Below are positions 16,801-26,128 of a stretch of DNA of 64,000 nucleotides, piece after piece (position 1 is the first letter of the stretch; each line of letters opens with the position of its first letter). The stretch spans positions 62,001 to 126,000 of the forward strand of contig CAVSNH010000004.1 in NCBI GenBank assembly GCA_963729275.1, written 5' to 3'. The position numbers and the translations under genes are program-made. The notes below the pieces were generated by a model. The model saw only the letters and a list, made by a program, of their open reading frames with translations, made no database searches and was not told the origin of the DNA. The stretch is from CAVSNH01 sp963729275 (lineage in GTDB: Bacteria > Actinomycetota > Acidimicrobiia > Acidimicrobiales > RAAP-2).

Positions 16801-17191
16801 TGTCCCAGTCTCACCGACTCAGCGATCATCGACATCCACTGGTCGCCGAGTTGCCGACTCAGCCGCGGGTGGCCTGGGCCGACCCAACGCTACAAATGGC
16901 CCAAGGGTCTTGTGGACTGCTGGTTTGCAACTGACCCATAGGGCCCGGAGTGTTGATCCGTTGGCCTGAGCCGGTTGACCTCCCCGAACTGATCCGACGG
17001 TCAAGGTCACCAGTGCAGTGTTCGGACCTACCTCCCGGTCTCTACTCCGAGACTGACCCTTGGAAGCCAAACAAGGAGGCCGCACTAGTGGCGGAGCGCG
17101 GCCTGAACGACGAGGACACCCAGTAAGTTCGGAGAATGCGGAACGATGTCACAGTTCCCTACATCACCAGGCATTCCGTCTTCATCCGTTG
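16801..17191. other. Spacer between divergent genes
   Basis: About 390 bp between the NYN-domain gene and a small membrane protein. I found no gene, repeat or RNA motif. Confidence 0.35.
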
Positions 17192-17662
17192 ATGAGCAGT
17201 CAGGCGCTGGACGAGGCTGCCACGCAGCTGGCACGAGATGACCCTGCCCTCGTGGCCGGTGTCGCGGAGCGGCTACAACGAGAGGCCGAGGAAGACCATC
17301 GGGCAGGGTCCCCTCGCGGCCGTGCCCTGGTCCGCCGACTCCGCGGCGCGCTCGTCGACCGCCCCGATCTCGGACTGGCCGTGGCTCGCCACCTCGACCT
17401 GGAGCACATCGCCCTCGACCTCCTGGAGGGTCGTTCGGTCGACGGCGTCTCCGGGCTGGCACCCGACGGCACGCCCCTTCTGAGGAGCCGTGGTCAACGG
17501 TTGAAGCGACGCGGGGCGTGGATGCTGGCCGCCTCGGGCCTGGTCCTGCTGCTCGAGGCCATCGTCGCCGACGGTATCGGGTCGATCCTGCTCTATGTCT
17601 GGACGGCGGTGGGCCTGGCGATCTTCTTCGTCGGGGGCTACCTGGTCATCTACCGGGGCTGA
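17192..17662 (+). CDS. Small membrane protein of unknown function
   Basis: 156 residues from ATG 17192 (MSSQALDEAATQLARDDPALV). The first about 110 residues are charged and helical (RGRALVRRLRGALVDRPDLGLAVARHLDLEHIALDLLEG). The C-terminus has two membrane helices, WMLAASGLVLLLEAIVADGI and ILLYVWTAVGLAIFFVGGYLVIY. I recognise no family. The ribosome site is poor, but codon use supports this frame and start. Confidence 0.6.
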   Translation: MSSQALDEAATQLARDDPALVAGVAERLQREAEEDHRAGSPRGRALVRRLRGALVDRPDLGLAVARHLDLEHIALDLLEGRSVDGVSGLAPDGTPLLRSRGQRLKRRGAWMLAASGLVLLLEAIVADGIGSILLYVWTAVGLAIFFVGGYLVIYRG

Positions 17663-18130
17663 GCGTCGTTTGGCGGAGACCGGTCGGTGCCCGGCGGGTG
17701 GCGCTCCCGTCAAAGCATCTACCTCGGCGTACTGCGTTGCGTGATGACATCGCCAGCACGGACGAAGGCGATGACTCCCATCCCAGAGACCCAGAGAGTC
17801 GGCAGTGACGCACCAGCCGCGGATCCTTGGTGGGACGAGCCGGCCGGCGGAGCACTTGCTTGCCATCTGTCATCAGGTCACTGGGTGTCCTTCGCGACAT
17901 CGGCGCCGTCACTGACGACCGACTGGGCGATCCCGCCGGCAATCCTCGGCCGGCGACCTCGCCGACGTCGCTGCTGGGTGGCTCAGATGCCGGCATCGCC
18001 CGCCACGGAGCGAGCCATCGACGTCGCATCCGCGTCGCGGTCCAGGCCCAGATCCAGGTGTTTTCCCTGGTCAAGATGGTATCCCCCGTCTGATCTCAAG
18101 GTACAGAACTGGCACGCCGACAGACACTTT
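17663..18130. other. Stretch of doubtful coding status
   Basis: About 470 bp. Open frames run through it on both strands, but none has family resemblance or consistent codon use. A plus-strand frame from 17687 continues into the small protein called at 18131. Confidence 0.3.
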
Positions 18131-18349
18131 GTGCGCAATAACGGGACACGCACTGACCACCTGCACACGCTGTACTGCGAGACCGAGGGTTGCGAGAACG
18201 CCGTATCCCTCGACGCAAAGGTCGACCGCGAGCAGCGAGCCGAGCAGCTCGAAGGCTGGACGATGGCACGGGGTGAGGTCCGCTGCCCCGAGCACTCCAA
18301 GGAGTCGCCCTGGCTTCCTGAGCGCCGGGACTCAGACCGCTGGTCCTAG
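18131..18349 (+). CDS. Hypothetical small cysteine-containing protein
   Basis: 72 residues if it starts at GTG 18131; the frame is open back to 17687, so the real start is unknown. The visible product VRNNGTRTDHLHTLYCETEGCENAVSLDAKV...GEVRCPEHSKESPW has three or four Cys/His that could bind zinc (YC-x4-C ... C-x2-H). I recognise no family. Confidence 0.35.
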   Translation: MRNNGTRTDHLHTLYCETEGCENAVSLDAKVDREQRAEQLEGWTMARGEVRCPEHSKESPWLPERRDSDRWS

Positions 18350-18507
18350 ATTCCGGCCAAAGAGCCTCAAGGCACGGCGTGTCGGACACAGAATCCACGG
18401 GGCCAGAGAGCGCAGCGACCGATGCCACCCCGCCGTGAGCACTTCGGGCCCGGTTGGTCGACGCCTACGGCTGTCGGCCACTCTGAAACCCCGTAGAGCG
18501 GCACGCG

Positions 18508-20097
18508 TCATGGCCCTTGGTCGAGCACTTGCTGGAGATCGCCGAGCGCCCGCGGCCCGTTCTTCGGACAGAAGTAGCTGGTGGCGAAGATCGCCACCAC
18601 GTACGACTCGAACAGGGTCAGGCCCCGACCCTGGAGCGCGTGCACCAGCTGGGCGGTGCTCTGGCCGCGGGTGAGGTCGCTGCACACCAGCCTTCCGTCT
18701 CCCACCACGCTGGCATCGCTGTCCCCGGCGAAGGCATCACCGACCTTCCGGACGAGCGCCAGATAGGCCTCCGTTGCCTGAGGCGGGAGGTCGGGGTCGC
18801 CGTAATAGAGGATGACCTCGGCGAGCGCCGCCGCCGCCGGCCTCGGGGCGATGCGCGGAAGACCGCCCTTCGGAAAGGCCAGCAGGTCGACGTACAGCCG
18901 ACGCTGCGCGAAGTTGCCGGCCTGGCCGGGTGCCAGGCCGTGATGAACCATCCAGATGAGACCGCCCACCTGGAAGAACTCCTGACCGCCCGGACCCGGA
19001 TCGCTCTGCCCGTCACTCGATGTCGAGGACAGCCACGCATGGTCGAGTGGCTTGGTGCACGGGCCGGTCACGCCCGCGCAGTGGGCGATGCCGATGCCGT
19101 AGTCGTCACTGCCCCAGAGGTTGGCGGAATAGAAGAGCCAGTAATTGCCCCCCTGCTGAACCATGGACGGAGCCTCGACAAGGCCGTCCTCCCAAGCTTG
19201 GGACGCGCCGACCAGCCGGTGGGGCGGTCCAACAACTGACAGGCCGTTTGCTGACAGCTGCTGCGAGTAGACCGTGGTCGGTAGGCCACAGCAGTCGCCA
19301 TCGCTCTTCCACAGCAGCCAGGGCGTTCCGTCGGAATCGACGAACACGCTGGGGTCGATTGCCCCTCCCTCCGACACCGGGCAGACGAACGCGGATGAGG
19401 AGTCGTCGACGAAGGGACCGGCCGGGTCTGAGCTCGTGGCCCGCGAGATGCAATACGGCGTCCTCAGGCCGGCTGTGGTGTGGACGCAGTCGGCGGAGGG
19501 CATGCGGCCCAGGCAGTTGAAAGGAAGCGTGGCCGGTGTCGAGTAGTACATCACGTAGGTGCCGTCCGGACGGGCCCACACCGACGGGGCCCACTGGAAT
19601 CCGGAGACGGTCCACTTCGGCAGTGTGGGAAGGGCATCACCCAGATAGTGACCCTCGAACCCCGAGTTTCGGGTCAAGACGATGGTCGGGATGTGGGCCG
19701 GCGGCGCGTACTTGGTCTTCACCGTGTTGGTGGCGTAGAGGTAGATGGCGTCGGCCGTGCGCAAGGCAAAGGGATCAGCGAAGTCGCCGTCGAAGATCGG
19801 GCTGTCGTTCTCGAGGCCGGACAGCACATCGAGTTGCACGCCGTCGTCCCTCGACGGGTCGAGGCTTCGCAGTCCGAGCGTGGCCGAACGGGCCGATGCC
19901 GCCGGCGGGATCTGCCCGGCCCGCGCGTTCGCATGGATCGAGACCTTGGGTGAGGTACTCGACCCGGACTGCGGACCGACGGCCGAAGTGCCACAGGCTG
20001 CCAGCACGACACCGGTCGCCCATATGGCAACGCCGACACGGAAAGCCGACCGGGTTGACCGAGTCGATCGCCCCGGTCCACCAACCGGTCGACTCAT
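18508..20097 (-). CDS. Lipoprotein: GH43-like glycoside hydrolase with C-terminal DUF732 domain
   Basis: 529 residues. Residues 1-36 are a lipoprotein signal with lipobox VLAAC. A five-bladed-propeller GH43-like domain follows. The putative catalytic base is in GDFADPFAL (Asp108), the transition-state Asp in GGAIDPSVFVDSDGTPWLLW, and the acid Glu in LVEAPSMVQQGGNYWLFYS, so all three positions look intact. The last about 70 residues (AYLALVRKVGDAFAGDSDASVVGDGRLVCSDLTRGQST...FATSYFCPKN) have the layout of a DUF732 domain, common in mycobacterial exported proteins, with two cysteines. GH43 enzymes usually act on arabinose- or xylose-containing glycans. The protein should be anchored on the outer face of the membrane. 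Confidence 0.8.
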   Translation of the reverse strand: MSRPVGGPGRSTRSTRSAFRVGVAIWATGVVLAACGTSAVGPQSGSSTSPKVSIHANARAGQIPPAASARSATLGLRSLDPSRDDGVQLDVLSGLENDSPIFDGDFADPFALRTADAIYLYATNTVKTKYAPPAHIPTIVLTRNSGFEGHYLGDALPTLPKWTVSGFQWAPSVWARPDGTYVMYYSTPATLPFNCLGRMPSADCVHTTAGLRTPYCISRATSSDPAGPFVDDSSSAFVCPVSEGGAIDPSVFVDSDGTPWLLWKSDGDCCGLPTTVYSQQLSANGLSVVGPPHRLVGASQAWEDGLVEAPSMVQQGGNYWLFYSANLWGSDDYGIGIAHCAGVTGPCTKPLDHAWLSSTSSDGQSDPGPGGQEFFQVGGLIWMVHHGLAPGQAGNFAQRRLYVDLLAFPKGGLPRIAPRPAAAALAEVILYYGDPDLPPQATEAYLALVRKVGDAFAGDSDASVVGDGRLVCSDLTRGQSTAQLVHALQGRGLTLFESYVVAIFATSYFCPKNGPRALGDLQQVLDQGP

Positions 20098-20216
20098 GCA
20101 GAGCAGCGTAAAACGCCCGGTCGGTCGGTTTGGGGATTACCGATGCGTGCCGAGACGTGGGACTCCACGGCGCTCCACCTGGGCGGCGACCGCCCCCAGG
20201 GCGGGCGCCGGCTGCG

Positions 20217-21197
20217 TCAGGTGCCCACCACCTTGCGCAGCACCTCTCCGAGAAGAGCCACGCGGCCCTCGATGTGGCCGTTGGCGGCGGCGTTGACGGT
20301 GAAACCGTCGAGCCCGTCGCCCAGGCGGGCGGCGAACTGCTCGCCGATCTCGTCCGGGTCACCCAGATTGATCACCGAACGAATCCGCTCGGCGTCTTCA
20401 GCGCTCATCGAGGCCATGTCGAGGCCTCGGCTGACCAGGAAGGCATCGGCTTCGGCCACGGCCTGCTCATGGGTCGGTGCCACACAGGCGTTGGCCTGAG
20501 CGGTGACCACGATTTCTGAGCGATCGCGACCGAGTTCCTCGCAATGCATGGCCAGTACGTCGAGCTTCCGCGGAACCTCATTGGGCTGGCAGATGAGGTT
20601 GGACTCGTCGGCGTACTGGGCCACGAGTCGAAGGGTCTTCCTCTCACCGGCGCCGCCGATCAAGAGAGGGATCTTCGACAACGGCGCCGGTGAGTTGACT
20701 GCCTGTGTGACCGAGTACCAGCGGCCCTGGAAGGTCGGTCGGTCACCCGCCAGCATCCCCTTGATGATCTGGAGCGCCTCTTCGAGCCGTTCGAAGCGGT
20801 CCGAGAACGTGCCGAATTCGAAGCCGAGACTGTCGTGCTCGAGCTCGAACCAACCCGCCCCGATCCCGAGTTGGGCGCGGCCGCCGGAGACATGGTCGAG
20901 GGTGGTGACCTCCTTGGCCAGAAGGGCCGGGTTCCGGTAGGTGTTGCCCGTGACCAGTGCCGACAGGCGAACCACCTGGGTGTGCTGAGCCAGGGCTGAC
21001 AAGAGCGTGTAGCACTCGAGCATGTCGTTCTCGGGTGGCCCGAGCATGGGCAACTGATAGAAGTGGTCCATGACGAGGACGGTGTCGAACCCGGACGCTT
21101 CCGCCTCTCGGGCTTGGCGCACGATGGTCGGGAAGATCTCGGCCGGTGTCGTGTCCGGATAGGTGAAGTTCGGGATCTGATAGCCAAGTCGGGTCAC
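20217..21197 (-). CDS. LLM-class F420-dependent oxidoreductase
   Basis: 326 residues from GTG 21197. The barrel motifs are MTRLGYQIPNFTYPDTTPAEIF, FDTVLVMDHFYQLP, VVRLSALVTGNTYRNPALLAKEVTTLDHVSGGRAQLGIGAGW and IPLLIGGAGERKTLRLVAQYADESNL. It is the type most often assigned to F420-dependent reductases or dehydrogenases in actinobacteria. It is about one-third identical by eye to the protein at 15451-16281. It is divergent from the sterol-desaturase-like gene, with 132 bp between the starts, and may share its control region. Confidence 0.9.
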   Translation of the reverse strand: MTRLGYQIPNFTYPDTTPAEIFPTIVRQAREAEASGFDTVLVMDHFYQLPMLGPPENDMLECYTLLSALAQHTQVVRLSALVTGNTYRNPALLAKEVTTLDHVSGGRAQLGIGAGWFELEHDSLGFEFGTFSDRFERLEEALQIIKGMLAGDRPTFQGRWYSVTQAVNSPAPLSKIPLLIGGAGERKTLRLVAQYADESNLICQPNEVPRKLDVLAMHCEELGRDRSEIVVTAQANACVAPTHEQAVAEADAFLVSRGLDMASMSAEDAERIRSVINLGDPDEIGEQFAARLGDGLDGFTVNAAANGHIEGRVALLGEVLRKVVGT

Positions 21198-21329
21198 GCC
21201 GCCACCCTATGCCCCATCCACCTCGGCCAGGGTCGGCAATCGGCAGCCAGCTCGGGTGCTGGACTCGAGGTCGTCGGGCCAGGTCCATCCGCCCGAGGGG
21301 GCCTCACGAGGAAGGTCGACATCGCGTCG

Positions 21330-22664
21330 ATGGCGACGCAGAATACGGACGTAGGTGACCGAGCCCGAGGACAGCGAGACCTCACCGTCGTTGCCGTCCC
21401 CCTGTACTTCATCACGATGGCCGCCGAGCACCTCTGGCTGCGCCGACGAGCCGCAGCTCGAAGCGCGAGCGCCGGCGACTACGAACGCCGCGACACCATC
21501 GCCAGCCTCGGCATGGGCGTCGGCAGCCTGGCCGCGCCCTTGGTCATGCCCAAGCTGCTCCGGCCCTTCACCTTGGGACGGGGGCGCTGGGGGAAGGCCG
21601 TCGTCGGTGTGGCAGCCGGTGCCGCGCTGGTGACGACCGCGGCAGACGTGGTCCGCCGTCGCCTCGATCTCTCCTCGGACGTCGGGAATCGACGGTCACC
21701 GGTAACGACGTCGGCGTCGGCTGGGGAGGACACACCGGCCGAAGCCGGAACGACCAGCGAGCCGTTCGAGCAGCACCACACGACCCGCGCCCTGGCTGCC
21801 GACCCGCGGCGGCAGGTCGTCGCCGACCTCGCCCGCCGCGCGGCATCGGTCGGTGGCGTGACCACAGTGGTCATGGGCGGCGTGGCGCTGGCCACGGTCT
21901 GGGCAGCCCACAGCTCGCCCGAGCGGCTTTGGAAGCGACGATTGCTTCCCTCCGTCGGCAGCGGACCGCTGGCCTTGGCGGTGGCCGTGGCCGGATGGGA
22001 CTTCATCTACTACTGGAATCATCGGGTCATGCACCAGAGCCGGTACATGTGGGCCGTCCACGTCGTCCATCATTCGAGCGAGCACTACAACCTGTCGACG
22101 GCATTGCGACAGCCCGTGGCCGATGCCCTCGGCACCTCTGTTCCCTATGGTGCGCTCTGCCTCCTCGGGATCTCCCCCGGCTTGGTCAAGACGGCTCGTG
22201 ACGTCAACCTCCTCTACCAGTATTGGATCCACACGGAGACCATGGGGCACCTCGGCCGTTCCGAGGCCGTGCTCAACACGCCGTCCCACCACCGTGTCCA
22301 CCACGGCTCGAACCAGCAGTACCTCGACCGAAACCACGGGAGCATCCTCATCGTCTGGGACCGGCTGTTCGGCACCTTCGAACCGGAGGTCGACCCCGTT
22401 GTCTACGGACTCACCAAGAACATCGAAACCTTCAACCTCGGACGTATCGCCACCCACGAGTACGTCGAGATGCTCCGCGACGTCGCCGGGGCCGGCGGCT
22501 GGGCCGAGCGCCTCTCGTACGTGGTCCGCGGGCCGGGTTGGGCCAAGCAACATCGCGCCACCCTCCATGGGCCGGACGACGGGAATCTCCCGGGGTCGCC
22601 GCCAGTCGACCCGCTCGGATCGAACGCCTGGCCGTCGACCGCAACCTCCCCGCTCCCGGTCTGA
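21330..22664 (+). CDS. Sterol desaturase/fatty-acid hydroxylase family membrane protein
   Basis: 444 residues from ATG 21330. This is an integral membrane di-iron enzyme. The histidine clusters are visible in order: NHRVMH (Hx3H), HVVHHSSEH (Hx2HH), HTETMGH, and PSHHRVHHGSN (Hx2HH). Hydrophobic segments lie at the N-terminus and around residues 180-230. Between the first membrane helices and the catalytic part is a polar insertion rich in Ser/Thr/Glu (about residues 110-150) that is not typical of the family. It probably hydroxylates or desaturates a lipid. The end (about 40 residues) is Pro-rich and unconserved. Confidence 0.85.
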   Translation: MATQNTDVGDRARGQRDLTVVAVPLYFITMAAEHLWLRRRAAARSASAGDYERRDTIASLGMGVGSLAAPLVMPKLLRPFTLGRGRWGKAVVGVAAGAALVTTAADVVRRRLDLSSDVGNRRSPVTTSASAGEDTPAEAGTTSEPFEQHHTTRALAADPRRQVVADLARRAASVGGVTTVVMGGVALATVWAAHSSPERLWKRRLLPSVGSGPLALAVAVAGWDFIYYWNHRVMHQSRYMWAVHVVHHSSEHYNLSTALRQPVADALGTSVPYGALCLLGISPGLVKTARDVNLLYQYWIHTETMGHLGRSEAVLNTPSHHRVHHGSNQQYLDRNHGSILIVWDRLFGTFEPEVDPVVYGLTKNIETFNLGRIATHEYVEMLRDVAGAGGWAERLSYVVRGPGWAKQHRATLHGPDDGNLPGSPPVDPLGSNAWPSTATSPLPV

Positions 22665-22930
22665 ACCCACCTCCGCCAAGCCGGAGCCCACATCGCCGGC
22701 CATGGCGGTCAGGAGCCGCCGTGGTCAGAAGCTCAGGCTGACCACCATCAACCCGCCACAGGAGCCGCGTGGGCAGGTCCGGGTCGTCCCATGGCTCGAG
22801 GCTGCCGGTTGCCGCACCGAGGGCTCATCGGCTCAAGTCGCCTTCGTGCCATGCCGAAGACACTGATGGAGTTTTCGTGCGTCGTCGCGATCTTCGCCCG
22901 AGTCCTCTATCGACGGAACAGAGGTTTGTC

Positions 22931-23656
22931 ATGCGCACGGTGGCCGATGGTAAGAGCCGACGCTTGACCATCGTGGCGGTGGCTGTGGGCGCGGCCCTCG
23001 CCCTAGCCGCCTGCAGCTCTTCTGGGAGCTCCAGTCCGACGTCGACTGCGGCCATCTTCAACGGCGGTGGCACGAGCGGCGCCAGCGGAGGCTCGTCGGC
23101 CGCAAGCCGGCTGGCCAGCCTCTCGAAGACGCTCGACCAAGCACAGGGCTCGTCCTTCAAGGCAACCTACTCGGCTGACTACAACGGGCAGTCCCAGTCC
23201 ATGACCATCGCCCAGGATCCGCCGAAGTCCCTCTTCGAGGTGGCGGACGCAGTGATCATCGACACCGGCAGCACGGCGTACTACTGCCCGACCACGCCCA
23301 ACCCGACATGTGTCAACACCTCCGAGGAGAACCCCGTCTCGGGGCTGGTCAATGCCTTCAGCCCGAAGGCGGCCCTGGGCCAGCTGCAGGCGGCCCAGGC
23401 CTCGGTGGCCAGCAAAGTCGCGGGCTACGACGTCTCCTTCTCGTCGGCCACCTTCGCCGGACAGCCGTCCAGCTGTGTGGCGACCAAGGCAGCGAGCGCC
23501 TCGTGGAAGTACTGCGTCACCGACGCCGGCCAACTCGCCTACGCCAGCTCGGGGCCTCAGCAGGTGTTCCAGATGACGAGCTTCACCTCGAGTGTGAGCC
23601 CGTCCATCTTCGTCCTGCCGCCGGGAGCCACCGTCATGTCGGTGCCATCGAGCTGA
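22931..23656 (+). CDS. Lipoprotein of unknown function
   Basis: 241 residues from ATG 22931. The signal MRTVADGKSRRLTIVAVAVGAALALAAC ends in a lipobox (LAAC), followed by a Ser/Gly-rich linker. The mature domain (SFKATYSADYNGQSQSMTIAQDPPKSLFEV...STAYYCPTTPNPTCVN) has a beta-rich pattern with cysteines. It resembles the folds of LppX/LprG-like carriers, but this is only an inference. An upstream extension to 22769 lacks coding character. A strong terminator follows 22 bp after the stop. Confidence 0.75.
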   Translation: MRTVADGKSRRLTIVAVAVGAALALAACSSSGSSSPTSTAAIFNGGGTSGASGGSSAASRLASLSKTLDQAQGSSFKATYSADYNGQSQSMTIAQDPPKSLFEVADAVIIDTGSTAYYCPTTPNPTCVNTSEENPVSGLVNAFSPKAALGQLQAAQASVASKVAGYDVSFSSATFAGQPSSCVATKAASASWKYCVTDAGQLAYASSGPQQVFQMTSFTSSVSPSIFVLPPGATVMSVPSS

Positions 23657-23677
23657 TCGAGAAGCCGTAACCGTACG

Positions 23678-23706
23678 AACTGCCACCGCCCGGGGCGGTG
23701 GCAGTT
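23678..23706. terminator. Strong hairpin terminator
   Basis: Perfect 13-bp stem AACTGCCACCGCC / GGCGGTGGCAGTT with a 3-nt loop, between two convergent genes (lipoprotein on plus, phosphotransferase on minus). It probably serves both. The T-run is short. Confidence 0.75.
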
Positions 23707-23747
23707 TCGCGTCCGGTGTGGGATGACCCGCCTGGCCATGTCCTCGG

Positions 23748-24824
23748 TCAGCCGGCTGGAGCCTCCCCCTCATAATCGTCGATCCTCCGAGCAAGCTCCC
23801 GAAGGACGGGATGGTCGTTGCCGCCACCGCCGGGGTACTCGATGCCTCCGAGAGCGGCGGCGATCGACAGTCGTTCAGCGATCGCCACCGAGCGCGTGAG
23901 TGCGAAGAGCTCGTGCCACTCGAGGTCGTGGAGCTCGCGCCCGGCGGCCCGCTCGTAGCAAGCGATGACCTCGTCCCGTCGCATGAAGCCGGGGACGCGG
24001 CGGCCAGTGAACAGTTCGATCAGGCCGTCGAGCACGACCGTCCACCCCACGTCCATCTCTCCCACCCCGATGGAGGCCAGCTCCCAGTCGAGCACGGCTC
24101 GGATCTCGCCGGACTCACCGAACAGCACGTTGCCGATCCGGGCATCACCCCAGCACAACGAGGGCGACGACGAAACCGAGGGAGCAGTGGCTGCGCACCA
24201 GTCGAGGGCCTCGTCGAGGAGCGAGGGCGGAGATGCGTCGGTAGCCCAGTCAACGTAGGACGCCCACCATCGCACCTCCTCCGCCAGTGACCCATCGGTG
24301 CCGCCGCGAAGAGCGGTCCCGAGGCCGTCCAGGTGCCAATCCACGGCATGGACCCGGGCGATGGCCTGCACGAACGACTCGTGCAGCCGACGCTGGCTGT
24401 CGACCGGTGCGTCGAGCAACCAGCGGTCGAGCGTCGGCACTTCCGGCCCGGGCCGCCCCTCTTCGTAGGACATCACGAGGAACGGTGCGCCGACCCAGTC
24501 CTCATCTCCCTCGACGGCCACCGGACTCGGAGCAGGGACCCCCCCTTCCCTGACCCGTTGGAGGACGACGGCCTGCGCTTCGAGGTCGTAGGACGGGAAG
24601 ACCGGGATCACTGCCGGCATCCGCACGACGAATCGCTCAGCGGCTCCACGGTGGGCATGACCCTCAACGGTAATGACAACGGTCTCGTTGGCCCATCCCG
24701 AGCTCGGACGGACAAGGTCGATGACCCTCCAGTGAGGGCTGGAGAAGTAGCCGGCCCCCCAGGCAGTCAACCCCTCGGCCACACGCACGTCGTCCCGACG
24801 GCCGGCCTTGCTCGCCTGGCTCAC
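23748..24824 (-). CDS. Phosphotransferase-family (APH/ACAD10-like) kinase-fold protein
   Basis: 358 residues from GTG 24824. Catalytic-loop motif CWGDARIGNVLFGESGEIRAVLDWELASIGVGEMDVGW matches the Brenner-type HxD-x4-N and the DWE metal site of aminoglycoside-phosphotransferase-like proteins, with W-G-D in place of H-G-D. This variant is common in the acyl-CoA-dehydrogenase-associated group. The N-terminal FVVRMP carries the possible ATP-site Arg. The substrate is probably a small hydroxylated metabolite or acyl compound rather than an antibiotic, but this is an inference from the subgroup. Alternative upstream starts add an unconserved tail. Confidence 0.8.
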   Translation of the reverse strand: MSQASKAGRRDDVRVAEGLTAWGAGYFSSPHWRVIDLVRPSSGWANETVVITVEGHAHRGAAERFVVRMPAVIPVFPSYDLEAQAVVLQRVREGGVPAPSPVAVEGDEDWVGAPFLVMSYEEGRPGPEVPTLDRWLLDAPVDSQRRLHESFVQAIARVHAVDWHLDGLGTALRGGTDGSLAEEVRWWASYVDWATDASPPSLLDEALDWCAATAPSVSSSPSLCWGDARIGNVLFGESGEIRAVLDWELASIGVGEMDVGWTVVLDGLIELFTGRRVPGFMRRDEVIACYERAAGRELHDLEWHELFALTRSVAIAERLSIAAALGGIEYPGGGGNDHPVLRELARRIDDYEGEAPAG

Positions 24825-24947
24825 GGCAGATGACGTTACAGTCCGCCCTGTGCTGACGTGCCTCGATTCACCGAGCGCAGATTCGGGCACCCCTGGCGGC
24901 GACGTCCCATTCCGATCCCGCTGGCTCGCCACTCAGGACGACCATCG

Positions 24948-26105
24948 ATGACGACCGGACCGTTGGTGGCAGCCGACGAAGGGTTCAGCCACCAGATCGT
25001 CGAGACCCATGCTCGGGTGGCCGATGCCGACCGGTCCTGGACCGAAAAGATCTGCGCCATGGCCGCGGCCCGAGACGGATCTCTTCAGGTCGGCATGGGC
25101 ATGGGCAAGTACACCAATCGCAACGTCTTCGACGGCTACGGCGGCCTCTCGCAGGGTCGAGCGCAATGGGTGGTGCGGGCCAGCCGGCGCCTGAGCGACG
25201 ATGTCGACTCGCTGGCTGTCGGGCCCCTGCTCTACGAAGTCATCGAGCCATTCCACCGCATCCAGTTCCGCTGCGACCCCAACCAAGCCGCGCCCTTCTC
25301 GTTCGAGTGGACGTTCGAGGCCGTGGTCCCCCCGGTCCTCGAGCAGCCCGACCAGCAGCACTCCCGCCGCGGCTACCGCCGGGACATCGACGTGCTGCGC
25401 TATCACCAGGTTGGGATGGCAACCGGATGGGTCGAGATCGACGGCCGCCGCACCAAGATCACTCCAGACCAGTGGTTCTCCACCCGCGATCACTCCTGGG
25501 GCATCCGTCAGGACGTCGGGCTGCCGGTCACCGACCTGGAGGATGGCGGGCTCCGCCCGGGGGTGAACTTTCGCTTCTCGTGGAGCCCAATGCTCCTCGA
25601 ACGGGACGACGGCACTCGCTACGCCATCCACCATCAGCACCGGCTCCTGTCCGCCTTCGGCTACCAGGAGAGCCGGTCCGAAGGCACGATCGAGCATCCC
25701 GACGGCGGGCTCGAGCGCATCGCCGCCGTCCACCCGGATCTGCGGTTCGACCCCGACAACCGGCGGGTGCTGGGTGGCCGACTGCACTTCACCATGGCCG
25801 ACGGCACGACGCGACCGGTCGATGTCGAGGCCTTGGGCGACACCGGCTTTCACCTCGGTCTAGGGCTCTATTTCGGCCTCGACGGCCACCATCACGGCGA
25901 GTGGCGGGGCCCGCTCCATGTCGAGGTCGAGCATGTGCCTGACTGCACCGACCCCGTCATCGCCCGCCGCATCCACCAGATACGAGATGCCGTGATGCGT
26001 GTCGACGACCCGATCGGAGGTGGGCGGGGATGGTGCAACCTCCAGACGGCCGTCGTCGGAGCGTGGCCGGACGAGGGACTCGACGAGGCGTCGTCCTTCG
26101 TGTGA
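24948..26105 (+). CDS. Protein of unknown function with RDHSWG motif (DUF7064/7065-like)
   Basis: 385 residues from ATG 24948. The central motif WFSTRDHSWGIRQDVGL, preceded by GWVEIDGRRTKI, is the hallmark of beta-barrel proteins related to CrtC/AttH and the actinobacterial DUF7064/7065 group, where RDHSWG lies in the ligand cavity. Other landmarks are VEPFHRIQFRCD-like and FEWTFEAVVPP. Members often sit near lipid or steroid metabolism genes; here the neighbours are a phosphotransferase and, 2.3 kb back, a fatty-acid-hydroxylase-like gene. No enzymatic activity can be assigned. Confidence 0.6.
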   Translation: MTTGPLVAADEGFSHQIVETHARVADADRSWTEKICAMAAARDGSLQVGMGMGKYTNRNVFDGYGGLSQGRAQWVVRASRRLSDDVDSLAVGPLLYEVIEPFHRIQFRCDPNQAAPFSFEWTFEAVVPPVLEQPDQQHSRRGYRRDIDVLRYHQVGMATGWVEIDGRRTKITPDQWFSTRDHSWGIRQDVGLPVTDLEDGGLRPGVNFRFSWSPMLLERDDGTRYAIHHQHRLLSAFGYQESRSEGTIEHPDGGLERIAAVHPDLRFDPDNRRVLGGRLHFTMADGTTRPVDVEALGDTGFHLGLGLYFGLDGHHHGEWRGPLHVEVEHVPDCTDPVIARRIHQIRDAVMRVDDPIGGGRGWCNLQTAVVGAWPDEGLDEASSFV

Positions 26106-26128
26106 TCGGGAATGCGCCCGTACCAACT

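Noticed and set aside
15598..16941. Plus-strand open frame of 447 codons
   Set aside because: It runs antisense to the LLM oxidoreductase and the NYN-domain gene, both of which have clear motifs.
18517..19239. Plus-strand open frame of 240 codons
   Set aside because: It is antisense to the GH43-like lipoprotein and shows only mirrored composition.
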